In this document: positions 47,425 through 55,298 of the stretch, in pieces
Layout of the letters: the number at the start of each line of letters is the position of its first letter
Numbering within the stretch: position 1 is the stretch's first letter
Assembly (NCBI RefSeq): GCF_014641945.1
Contig: NZ_BMIJ01000002.1
Span: 186,001 to 250,000, forward strand
Source: Marinobacterium zhoushanense
GTDB taxonomy: Bacteria; Pseudomonadota; Gammaproteobacteria; Pseudomonadales; Balneatricaceae
DNA: 64,000 nt
Reading direction: 5' to 3'
Made by a program: the position numbers and the translations under genes
Notes under the pieces: model-generated
What the model was told of the DNA's origin: nothing
The model's input: the letters and a program-made list of their open reading frames with translations, nothing else
Database searches by the model: none

Positions 47425-48087
47425 TCACTCGGCCAGCGTTACGCTCAGCTCATCGCCCGCCCGCACGATGCTGTCGGCAGTGGGGGTCTGGGTCGCGACC
47501 AGTTTGCTGTCGTCGATATCAACACCCTCTTCGGCCTCTACCGCGACACTCAAGCCCAATTGTTCCGCCACGCTGCGGGCATCCGCCAAGCTGCGGCCAA
47601 CCAGTTCCGGCGCCAGCCTCAGTTCGTCCACGCCGTCCGGTGGCGGGATGGGTACGATGCGAAAGGTCAATTTGGCGCTGACATCGGCGCTGAATCCGTA
47701 TTGGTTGCTGTACCCGGCGTCGACCGGCGAGGCATAGAGCTTGCGACTGGTGTTCAGCCCCTGACGACCCAGCACGCTGCGGATGGCGGGTGTAGTGGAT
47801 TTGATTGCCGTTGCCGACTGCGCGCCCGCCGCCCCCTGCCCCAGCCGCAGCGCCACCCGGACCTCGCCGGTGGTATCGGGCAGGGCGTAGAAGGTGGGTC
47901 GGTAACCGATCTCCTGCAGCAGTTTGATCTTGGCATCGTCGCTTTCGGCATAGATGTCCAGCACCGCCGCCAGGGAGCCTTCGTCGAGTGCCTGTTGCGC
48001 CTGGGCCACGCCCTCACCCACCGAGGCGATCACGTCACCAAGGGGGGAGGCAACCACATCCTGTACCAGTGTTCGCAGGTTTTTCAT
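47425..48087 (-). CDS. Array paralogue 1, with C-terminal PASTA domain
   Basis: A 220-residue member of the unrecognised family repeated in this operon. N-terminal helix V-A-S-P-L-G-D-V-I...V-A-Q-A-Q-Q-A-L-D-E-G-S (residues ~12-38), core motif G-Y-R-P-T-F-Y (61-67), then an S/A-rich beta region, and the family C-terminal motif R-I-V-P-I-P-P-P near 147. Residues ~160-220 are a PASTA domain (L-V-G-R-S-L-A-D-A-R-S-V-A-E-Q-L-G-L). It is the last gene of the ten-gene operon. AGGACA precedes the ATG. Confidence 0.75.
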   Translation of the reverse strand: MKNLRTLVQDVVASPLGDVIASVGEGVAQAQQALDEGSLAAVLDIYAESDDAKIKLLQEIGYRPTFYALPDTTGEVRVALRLGQGAAGAQSATAIKSTTPAIRSVLGRQGLNTSRKLYASPVDAGYSNQYGFSADVSAKLTFRIVPIPPPDGVDELRLAPELVGRSLADARSVAEQLGLSVAVEAEEGVDIDDSKLVATQTPTADSIVRAGDELSVTLAE

Positions 48088-48099
48088 GCTGATGTCCTG

Positions 48100-49281
48100 T
48101 TAGGCTGAGGTGGATTTCAGTTCGCCGAACACCACCATCACCTCACTGCCGTGAGCGAGTTGGGTGCTCGCAGCGGGGTGCTGGCTGAGCGCCTGGCCGG
48201 GCACACCCTTGCCCTCGCCCAGTTGCTGGTGGGCTGCGGTCATGCGTAAACCCACCGAGCGCAGCACCCGGCGGGCCGCGGTTTCGGTCAGGCCCACCAC
48301 GGCGGGTACGGTCACTTTCGTTTCGGCCGAGGCGGCATCGTCACCGAACAGTTCCGTGCTTACGCCACCGCCGGAGCCGCCCATGACGATCGAGCTGCCA
48401 TCATCGGTCAGCGAGCCACGCAGGTCGACCTTGATACTGCCGATGCGGAACGGCAGGTTGTCTTTTTTCAGTTGCGTGTTCGAGCTGTGCAGCTTGCTGC
48501 CAAGGCCCACCAGCACATCCTCGATTTTCGCCGGCTCTTTGGCTTTGGCCCGGATCGCCTCGAGCTGTTGAGCCAATTCGAGTTTCTCAGCGTTGACGCT
48601 GCCCAGGTCGGCCCTCAGCGTGTCTATCGTCAGGTTGGCGGTGTTGAGTTTTTCGGCGGTGAGGCTGACCTCCCGGGTCTTGTCCATCAGCTCCGAGTTC
48701 AGTTGCAGCTCGCGCGCCTTGAGCACTTGCACCTCTTTGTTGCTCAATACCGCAGCTGTGAGCGCCTCGTTCAACTGCGGCGCGGCGGTAGGCTGCGTTG
48801 GCGTGCCGATATCGACACGAGTAAGGCCCGCCGCCAGCCTGGGGTTGGCGGCCACCATGCGATTGATCGCCAGCGTCGATATCTGCGGCGAGACCGGAGC
48901 GCCGGCGATGGTAATCACCGTGCGTGCAAAACGGCTGTCACTCTGTTGCAGGCGGTAGGCGGTCTCTTCGAGCCGTTCCACCTGGCCGAAATCGACCAGC
49001 AGCGTTTGGGCATTGACGTCGAACTGCATATAGCCGCCCTGCGCCAGGACGCGGGGCGACGGATTACCCAACTCGGTCAGGCGCAATGCCGGCGCCATCG
49101 GCTCATTGGCAACATTGGTCGCGGTGGTCAGACTGGCTTTGCCCTGGGCATCGGTTTTGGCCCTGGCCACGGCCTGCCAGCGACGGGTACTCAGACTGTA
49201 GGCCTCAAGCACCAGACCGTGACCCGCCGCGGGTTTACCCTCATCGGTCAGCAGGAGGACGGTGGCGACAACCTTACTCAT
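48100..49281 (-). CDS. Ig/carboxypeptidase-regulatory-like head, coiled coil and PASTA protein
   Basis: A 393-residue protein. Residues ~1-110 look like a beta-sandwich domain (T-V-L-L-L-T-D-E-G-K-P-A-A-G, then K-T-D-A-Q-G-K-A-S-L-T-T), similar to carboxypeptidase-regulatory folds. Residues ~180-260 form a coiled coil (E-K-L-N-T-A-N-L-T-I-D-T-L). Residues ~325-390 are a PASTA domain (V-P-A-V-V-G-L-T-E-T-A-A-R-R-V-L). No signal peptide is seen. The ATG overlaps the previous stop by one base (TGATG), so it is translationally coupled. Confidence 0.7.
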   Translation of the reverse strand: MSKVVATVLLLTDEGKPAAGHGLVLEAYSLSTRRWQAVARAKTDAQGKASLTTATNVANEPMAPALRLTELGNPSPRVLAQGGYMQFDVNAQTLLVDFGQVERLEETAYRLQQSDSRFARTVITIAGAPVSPQISTLAINRMVAANPRLAAGLTRVDIGTPTQPTAAPQLNEALTAAVLSNKEVQVLKARELQLNSELMDKTREVSLTAEKLNTANLTIDTLRADLGSVNAEKLELAQQLEAIRAKAKEPAKIEDVLVGLGSKLHSSNTQLKKDNLPFRIGSIKVDLRGSLTDDGSSIVMGGSGGGVSTELFGDDAASAETKVTVPAVVGLTETAARRVLRSVGLRMTAAHQQLGEGKGVPGQALSQHPAASTQLAHGSEVMVVFGELKSTSA

Positions 49282-49922
49282 CAGTCGATCTCCTTGCCGA
49301 TTACGATGCGCAATGTCTCATAGCCCAGTTCTGCCACCAGCACGATCACGGCCGCTCTTTGCAGTGTCGGCCCCAACTGCACCCGCGCGGTGGCGCCCCC
49401 CGAGGTGTCGGTCTGCACGACGGCACGCTCCAGCGTCACCGCCGAGAGCCGGGGCGAATCCACGCCGGCGGCCTGGGACAGACCGGTGGATGCATCGACA
49501 TCCAGGTTCAACTCGATATCGGCGCCGGCGAGCACCTCTCCGGCGCTGGTGGTGGCGGTCAGTTTGAGAATACGCTGATCGCCCTCCGCATCGATCTCGG
49601 TCATCAGCCGGGGCACCGGCATGCCTTCCCCCGGAGGCACGGCCACAAAGCGTCCGGTGATGCGGCTGGTGACCTCCTTGGATGCCTCTCCGCTGACCAC
49701 GGGGGCGAAGATAAGGCGCACCCCGCCGCTGTTGTGGGTTTCCGACTTCAGCCGAAAGCCGACTTCAAAATCGAGATGGGGGATACGGTATTGCGGCGCA
49801 GGACGGCCGTAGCCATCCAGTGGCGGTATGCTGTTGAGTTCCTCCTGTGCCTCGCGCAGGCTCTCGGCCATGCCGACCAGCACGCTTTCCAGGGTATCCG
49901 CGATGAACCGTCCTTCGCTCAT
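49281..49922 (-). CDS. Array paralogue 2 (divergent), Ig-like tail
   Basis: A 213-residue protein, a divergent probable member of the array family. The N-terminal helix L-E-S-V-L-V-G-M-A-E-S-L-R-E-A-Q-E-E-L-N matches the shared helix and R-F-V-A-V-P-P-G-E near residue 91 matches the C-terminal motif, but G-F-x-P-T-F-Y is replaced by a shorter strand (F-E-V-G-F-R-L). The last ~110 residues form a beta-rich, Ig-like domain. Family membership is inferred from motifs only. Confidence 0.6.
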   Translation of the reverse strand: MSEGRFIADTLESVLVGMAESLREAQEELNSIPPLDGYGRPAPQYRIPHLDFEVGFRLKSETHNSGGVRLIFAPVVSGEASKEVTSRITGRFVAVPPGEGMPVPRLMTEIDAEGDQRILKLTATTSAGEVLAGADIELNLDVDASTGLSQAAGVDSPRLSAVTLERAVVQTDTSGGATARVQLGPTLQRAAVIVLVAELGYETLRIVIGKEID

Positions 49923-49979
49923 TCCATCTGTCCCATAATCTTAGAGTTCACTTCATTGCCGGGGTTTATCGATCCCGGC

Positions 49980-50957
49980 TTACGATTCGGCTTGTTCCCG
50001 TTGTCGCTCCCGCTGTCTCGTCTGCGCCCGTTCCCGTCGTTGCTGGTCGCGTTGCTCCTCCTGCTGCTGCTCACGTCGACGCTCCAGGGCGCGCTGGCGG
50101 TTGGCCTGCATGCGGGCGAACAGATCGCCCGAGCCGCCGCGCTCGACGGACAATCGCTGTTCGCGCCGGTCGGCATAACTGGAAAATCGATCCATGGCAC
50201 CGCTGATCTGGTTCTCGCGGGACTGCCACTCCCGCTCGACGCGCTCGACCGCACGTTTGGGCGCATCCAGCGCGGATTGCGCCCGGTTTAACACGGCGCT
50301 GGTCTTATCCAGACGGTCGCCCTGCAGGGTGTCCCGGATCTCCTGCCGGTCGGTTTCCGATACCCCTTCGGCGGCCAGCCGTTGGTCCAGATCGCGCAAT
50401 TGGTCGCGGGCGTCATCGACCGAGCGTCGTGCATCGCCTACCGGGCGACTGACCGACTGCAGCGGTGTCAGCGCTTCACGTGCCCGACCGAGGCCAGAGC
50501 GTCCCGAACGGCTTGCGCTGGCAAATCTATCGCCCAACCCCTGGCTCAGTCCGCTACGGCCTGGCATCCCGGCGTCCATCCGCCCCTCCAGCGGAGACGG
50601 GGGCAGCGCCCCGCGCGTGGGCAGTATGGTGGAGGGTTCCTCTCGCTGCCGGGCCGCTGCGCGCTGTGCGGCCCAGAGTTGCTCCTCGGCCCTGCGCTCG
50701 GCAAAACTGGCTACGGGAAAGCGCTGTCGGGCCGCCTGGTCGCGCTCGGATTCACCGGTCAGCTCCCGCAGTCGGCTCTGCAGTTCGTCACGCCGCGCCA
50801 TCAGCTGGTTCAGGCGGCTATCCGGTGCCAGGGCGGCCGCCTCGGCCAGGCTGTCGCTGCCCGACCGGACGGCCGACGGTGTTGCAAAAGGCATCGACGG
50901 AGTGGACTGTTCCGGCTCCTCGCCTGTCTCCAGATCACGCCAGCTACGTCGGCTCAT
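49980..50957 (-). CDS. Arg/Glu/Gln-rich coiled-coil protein
   Basis: A 325-residue low-complexity, highly charged protein, rich in Arg, Glu, Gln and Ala, with long predicted helices (residues ~45-110, ~165-210, ~225-325). The last ~45 residues are almost only R, Q and E. No known domain. It overlaps the upstream paralogue's stop codon by 4 bp, so translation is coupled. It could be a linker or scaffold for the assembly. Confidence 0.6.
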   Translation of the reverse strand: MSRRSWRDLETGEEPEQSTPSMPFATPSAVRSGSDSLAEAAALAPDSRLNQLMARRDELQSRLRELTGESERDQAARQRFPVASFAERRAEEQLWAAQRAAARQREEPSTILPTRGALPPSPLEGRMDAGMPGRSGLSQGLGDRFASASRSGRSGLGRAREALTPLQSVSRPVGDARRSVDDARDQLRDLDQRLAAEGVSETDRQEIRDTLQGDRLDKTSAVLNRAQSALDAPKRAVERVEREWQSRENQISGAMDRFSSYADRREQRLSVERGGSGDLFARMQANRQRALERRREQQQEEQRDQQRRERAQTRQRERQREQAES

Positions 50958-51523
50958 GGGTTATCCGGGGCCTCGGTCATCGTCGCGGCGATCATCGAGC
51001 GGATACGCTCCTCCAGCACGGCGGGCGCCGGCACCGGAACCAGCTTGGTGCGCAACAGCGATGAGCCTTCGGCCGAATACTGGTACTTGGACGAGTAGCT
51101 GGCCGATACCGAACTGACGCTCATTTTGGCGGACGCGGAGAAGAAACCGACCTTGCCGCTGACCGAGGCATTCACCTGGGTCGACGAGCGACTGAAGTTG
51201 GTTTCCCGCGACATTGAGATCGACAGCTTCAGTTCGATGAGCGTATCGACGAACTGGTAAAAGGTGGGCACGAAGCCCAGTTCAAGCAGCGAGTACTCGT
51301 TGCCATCCCCCAGCTTCACCAGCATGTTGCGCTCCGGCGGCGAGGCCGGCGGTGGCGCCGGCTGCCCCTCCTCCGGTTCCGGATCGGGGGCGTAGCCGGC
51401 CATCATGCGGGCGATTTTCAACGACACCAGGTCGAGCTCATACTGGGCTTCCGCGATGCCGATCCCCAGTGTACGTACCATCTCCGGGAAGGGAGTGTTC
51501 TGCATTTCGGTGCCAATGGACAT
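50954..51523 (-). CDS. Array paralogue 3
   Basis: A 189-residue family member. Helix P-F-P-E-M-V-R-T-L-G-I-G-I-A-E-A-Q-Y-E-L-D (residues ~11-31), a Pro/Glu-rich loop (~45-65), core motif G-F-V-P-T-F-Y (83-89), then a Ser-rich beta region (V-S-A-S-Y-S-S-K-Y-Q-Y-S-A-E-G-S-S) and the C-terminal motif K-L-V-P-V-P-A-P, with a helix L-E-E-R-I-R-S-M-I. Closest in the window to paralogue 4. AGAGGGA is the SD. Confidence 0.8.
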   Translation of the reverse strand: MSIGTEMQNTPFPEMVRTLGIGIAEAQYELDLVSLKIARMMAGYAPDPEPEEGQPAPPPASPPERNMLVKLGDGNEYSLLELGFVPTFYQFVDTLIELKLSISMSRETNFSRSSTQVNASVSGKVGFFSASAKMSVSSVSASYSSKYQYSAEGSSLLRTKLVPVPAPAVLEERIRSMIAATMTEAPDNP

Positions 51524-51564
51524 GGCCTATCCCTCTGCTTGTTCGTTAAAAATCAGGCGTCGGA

Positions 51565-52338
51565 TCAGGGCGTATCATCCAGACCGAGTTCCTGACGTTT
51601 CTTCTGCAGGTTGGCTTCCCGCCGCGCCTCTTCCGACTCCATGAAGGAGCGGATCCGGTCCTCCAGCACGGTCGGCGGCGGCACAGGGACGATCTTGGTG
51701 CGCAGAATCGAGGCGCCTTCGGCGGTGTAGGAGTACTTGCTGGAGTAGGTGGCATCGACCTGGCTGGTGGACACCGAGCTGCTGGAGCCGGACGATTTCG
51801 AGGTGCCCCAGAATGAACGCTTGCGCTTGTGGGCGTTGGCCTTGTCAGTCTTTTTGTTGCTGCGGGTGTGGGTGTACTCGCGTTCGCGGGTGATCTTGAT
51901 GGCGATCTTCACTTCAATGATGGTGTCGACGAACTGGTAGAAGGTGGGGGTAAAGCCCAGCTCCATCATGGAATGCCGCACCGGTACGCGAATCTCGGTT
52001 TTCTCGTCCAGTGCCACCCCTTCGGCGTCCTTGGTCAGCGGTTCGAGCACCTCGGACAGCTTGATCGCGTCGTCACCGAGCGTTCCGCTCAGCGCATCAT
52101 CGGTCAAGGCAAAGGCGCGCGCTTCCTTGATGGTCATGTATTCGTAACCGAAGAAGACCCGGCTGTCGTCGAAGGTGACCTTGCCCTCCTCGTCGTACAC
52201 GGTGGTCAGCCCCCCCATCATCTCGGCAACGTTGATGGAGTTCTCATCGAGTTGATACTGACCGTCGGCGATAGCGAAGGCCATCTGCCGGATCATGTCG
52301 CCCATGGGTACGTTAAGCAGTTCCTGTCCAATGGCCAT
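51565..52338 (-). CDS. Array paralogue 4
   Basis: A 257-residue family member. N-terminal helix P-M-G-D-M-I-R-Q-M-A-F-A-I-A-D-G-Q-Y-Q-L-D, then an insertion of about 80 residues (acidic, ~45-120) before the core motif G-F-T-P-T-F-Y (128-134). A basic Lys/Arg/Ser-rich loop (~155-185) is followed by Y-S-S-K-Y-S-Y-T-A-E-G-A-S and K-I-V-P-V-P-P-P. Strongly similar to paralogue 3 over both ends. AAAGGAG precedes the ATG. Confidence 0.8.
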   Translation of the reverse strand: MAIGQELLNVPMGDMIRQMAFAIADGQYQLDENSINVAEMMGGLTTVYDEEGKVTFDDSRVFFGYEYMTIKEARAFALTDDALSGTLGDDAIKLSEVLEPLTKDAEGVALDEKTEIRVPVRHSMMELGFTPTFYQFVDTIIEVKIAIKITREREYTHTRSNKKTDKANAHKRKRSFWGTSKSSGSSSSVSTSQVDATYSSKYSYTAEGASILRTKIVPVPPPTVLEDRIRSFMESEEARREANLQKKRQELGLDDTP

Positions 52339-52366
52339 GGTTTATCTCCTTTGTCTGGGTGCTCGA

Positions 52367-52831
52367 TTAAATCTCTTGTTGATATTGTTGTTTCAACAAC
52401 AGCAGGAAGGTTTCCGGTGCCGGCAGCGACACCAGCCGCGCCGCGATCGACGACATCCCCTCGGCAGAAACCGAAAACTTGCGCGCGTAGCCGACGTCGA
52501 CCGAGGCCGCCGCCATGAACACGCCATAATTGATCCCCGCCTGCACGCCGACATTCACCGAGGTTTCGGTGCTCTCGGTCATGCTGAAGCTGAGCTTGGC
52601 TTCCACCGTTGCCTCGGTGAAGGCGTAAAAGCTCGGCACAAAGCCCAGCGACAGCAGGTTGTAGGTCTTGTCGCCGATATCGACCTCCGATTCCGCCAGG
52701 GACTGGGCGATCTCGATGGAATTTTTGTCGAGCGCCAGCTGAGCCTGCGCGATTGCCACCCCCAGCTTTTCGATAATCTGGGGCAGCGGTGCCGACATTA
52801 ACGAGCGGGTAACACCGGGTACCTCACTCAT
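52367..52831 (-). CDS. Array paralogue 5 (minimal member)
   Basis: At 154 residues this is the shortest member and so defines the core fold: helix P-L-P-Q-I-I-E-K-L-G-V-A-I-A-Q-A-Q-L-A-L-D-K (~15-36), motif G-F-V-P-S-F-Y (63-69), an amphipathic beta region (V-D-V-G-Y-A-R-K-F-S-V-S-A-E-G), and R-L-V-S-L-P-A-P-E-T-F near the end. AAGGAGG is the SD. Confidence 0.8.
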   Translation of the reverse strand: MSEVPGVTRSLMSAPLPQIIEKLGVAIAQAQLALDKNSIEIAQSLAESEVDIGDKTYNLLSLGFVPSFYAFTEATVEAKLSFSMTESTETSVNVGVQAGINYGVFMAAASVDVGYARKFSVSAEGMSSIAARLVSLPAPETFLLLLKQQYQQEI

Positions 52832-52862
52832 GACCTTGCCTCCTTGGTATCTGGTCAGCTAT

Positions 52863-54653
52863 CTAGTCGTTCTGCGACAAATAGGATTTGATGGTTTCCA
52901 GGAACTCCGGCGGCGCCGGAATGGAGACCAGCCGCGCCGAGATCGCCGAGTTACCGGTTACGTTCATCTCGAACTGACGGGAGAACCTGACATCCAGCGA
53001 GGCGCCAACCGCCACGGCCCGATTGCCCGTATTCTGTCGGGTCATGCTGGATGATTCGGTGCGTGAAAACTGGCGTGTCACCGTGATCCCCTCGGTACCG
53101 CTGATCTGGATCGAGCGCTCCTCGGACGACACCAGGATCAACTGGAACGGCGTACTATCACCGAACAGGGAGACCACGTTGGCCTCGGCGGAGGCACCGA
53201 AATCGACGCCGCCGTTGGCGTTGATGTCGTTCTTCAGGTTTTCGGCATAGGCCGACGGGCTGCCCGCCGCATGACCACCGGCCGATGCGCCCGAGAACGG
53301 GAAGTTGGTGCCGTCGATGGTGACCGACTTGCCGGACAGCGCCAGTGGCTGCGGCCGGTAGAGCCAGGCAAAACCGTTGCCGGTACTGCCCGGCGTGGTT
53401 TTGTCGGGGGTGACGTCCTGGATCGTCAGGCTGCCTGAGGTGGAGTGCACGATCAGGTAATAGGCGGTGCGGTTCTTGATCCGCACCTCGGCCTTGCGAA
53501 ACGCCACATTGTCCGCTGGTCCACCGGCGGCGATGGCATCGGCGGAGCCGCGGGAGGTTTTCCGCGTTACCTTGTTTGCCGGTAAGCCGTTGGCCACCAG
53601 AATGCGGATGATTTCATCGGCGCGCCGGTTGCCCAGCTCGATGTTGCTCTGGTCGGAACTGGAGGGGGACTGGCCACGGTAGCGCTGCGCATCGGCGAAG
53701 CCCTCCACCTCGAGATCGAAGTTGTGGTCTTTGGCGAACTGGGCCAGATAGGCCAGGCTCTGGAACGCACCGTCGTTGTAGGTGGTGCCATTGAGATCGA
53801 AGGTTTCCAGATTGTGCCGGCCGGTCTTGAAATACTCCGTGGTAATCGGCGTGCCCGGCGCAAAGAGTGAGGCGACATAACCGGCTGCCTCGACCTGAGC
53901 TTCGACGTGATCGGCATAGGCCTGCAGCGATCCCTGCGCCGTGGTGTTGACGGTGACACTGCCGTTGAAGACATAGTCGGTGGCGGTGTTTTCGTCGATC
54001 TGGATCACACAGCGGTCGAAACCGCCACCCTTGAAGGCGACGGTGCGGTCGGTGGTTTCCACCTTGGACGCGTCGGCATCTGTGGTGATGGTGAAGGTAC
54101 GGTCGCCCGGCGCATACAGCAGACGCGGCACGCCAGCCTGCTCATCGGCGGTCACGGCGTCCTGCAGGGCACGGATACGGGCCAGCGGATCGTCTCCGGT
54201 CAAGGTGAACTGACGCCCGCCGATCGTCAGCGCCCCGGTGCTGGAGGAGTGCACGCTCACCTCAGCGGTGCGCTCACGCGAGACCGTGCTCGACCCGCTT
54301 TCCGAGCTTTCGCTGCTCTGCGACTCATTCGAGCTGCTGGTCTGGTTGTCGCTGAACGAGCCGTTGAGGTTCAGCCCGACGCTGAGGTCCTTTTCCACCC
54401 GCAGACTCAACTGCAGCGAGCAGCTGATGTCGGCGTGTTGATAGTGATAGAACGCGGGTGAAAGCCCCAGATCCAGCAGCGATTTACCATCCAGGCCGGG
54501 CCTCGGGGTCAGGAACTCGCCGATCTGGTCGACCGAGTTTTCGTCCAGCGCTTTCTGCGCTTCGGCTATGGACAAGCCCAGCGCTTTAATGAATTCCGCG
54601 ACGCTTGCATCGGCCAGAACCTGGCCCGGGGTGAGTCCGTCATAGTCCGCCAT
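52863..54653 (-). CDS. Array paralogue 6, large member with an OmpA-like domain
   Basis: A 596-residue protein. The family N-terminus (I-K-A-L-G-L-S-I-A-E-A-Q-K-A-L-D-E-N-S, residues ~22-40) and core motif G-L-S-P-A-F-Y (63-69) are followed by a Ser/Asn-rich stretch (~100-125). Residues ~295-395 form an OmpA/MotB-like domain (V-E-G-F-A-D-A-Q-R-Y, N-R-R-A-D-E-I-I-R-I-L, F-R-K-A-E-V-R-I). The protein returns to the family ending R-L-V-S-I-P-A-P-P-E-F-L. No signal peptide. GGAGGAGA precedes the ATG. Confidence 0.8.
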   Translation of the reverse strand: MADYDGLTPGQVLADASVAEFIKALGLSIAEAQKALDENSVDQIGEFLTPRPGLDGKSLLDLGLSPAFYHYQHADISCSLQLSLRVEKDLSVGLNLNGSFSDNQTSSSNESQSSESSESGSSTVSRERTAEVSVHSSSTGALTIGGRQFTLTGDDPLARIRALQDAVTADEQAGVPRLLYAPGDRTFTITTDADASKVETTDRTVAFKGGGFDRCVIQIDENTATDYVFNGSVTVNTTAQGSLQAYADHVEAQVEAAGYVASLFAPGTPITTEYFKTGRHNLETFDLNGTTYNDGAFQSLAYLAQFAKDHNFDLEVEGFADAQRYRGQSPSSSDQSNIELGNRRADEIIRILVANGLPANKVTRKTSRGSADAIAAGGPADNVAFRKAEVRIKNRTAYYLIVHSTSGSLTIQDVTPDKTTPGSTGNGFAWLYRPQPLALSGKSVTIDGTNFPFSGASAGGHAAGSPSAYAENLKNDINANGGVDFGASAEANVVSLFGDSTPFQLILVSSEERSIQISGTEGITVTRQFSRTESSSMTRQNTGNRAVAVGASLDVRFSRQFEMNVTGNSAISARLVSIPAPPEFLETIKSYLSQND

Positions 54654-54686
54654 TGCTCTCCTCCATTCCGCCAGCGGGCGGCTTGA

Positions 54687-55298
54687 TCATCCTGTTATGC
54701 CAAACGAATCCCGAGGGTCTTGCCGCCGGGTCCTGTCCGCCTCTGCCGGCAGGGGTCTGGCCAGTTGGGCATTTACCTGCTCGGCACGGACGCTGAAATA
54801 GCGGTGCTTGCGTTGTGCGTCGGTCAGCCGCGCCACATCGGGGCGCAAACCCCGCTGCAGCCAGCCGTACACCTGTTCGGTCAGCTCCAACCGCGCCTGC
54901 CCAGCCAGCTCGCGGGCCTTCGCCAGGCTGCTCAGCGCCGACTCGCGCTCGCCCAGCTTGGCGTAGACCAACCCCTGGCGTTCGAGGATGGCGGCATGAT
55001 CCCGGGCGTGCAGTTGGCGCCGGGTATTGAGCTGCTGGTAGTAGACGTCAGCCTTTTTGCAGTAATCGAGCACGTCCTGATACTGACCGGTGAGTTCCAG
55101 GCTCTCCAGCACGCACTGGCTGTAGTGCCGGAAGAACACCTCCGGTGCCTGGGAAGAGACGGCCAGCCGCATCGCTTCGCGATAGTGACGCAGCGCCTCG
55201 AGATGATCGCCCTTGAGCGCGAAGCATTTGCCCGCCTCCGCTATACCTAAGTGATAGCGATGGGTCTCGGCCTGAGCCGCCTGTTGCGTTGCCGTCAT
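54687..55298 (-). CDS. TPR-like helical repeat protein
   Basis: A 203-residue helical protein with TPR-like repeats: A-E-A-G-K-C-F-A-L-K-G-D-H-L-E-A-L-R-H-Y-R-E-A (~20-42), Y-Q-D-V-L-D-Y-C-K-K-A (~76-87), and G-L-V-Y-A-K-L-G-E-R-E-S-A-L-S-S-L-A-K-A (~110-129). It overlaps the previous gene by an ATGA, so translation is coupled. Probably an adaptor in the operon's assembly. Confidence 0.7.
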   Translation of the reverse strand: MTATQQAAQAETHRYHLGIAEAGKCFALKGDHLEALRHYREAMRLAVSSQAPEVFFRHYSQCVLESLELTGQYQDVLDYCKKADVYYQQLNTRRQLHARDHAAILERQGLVYAKLGERESALSSLAKARELAGQARLELTEQVYGWLQRGLRPDVARLTDAQRKHRYFSVRAEQVNAQLARPLPAEADRTRRQDPRDSFGITG

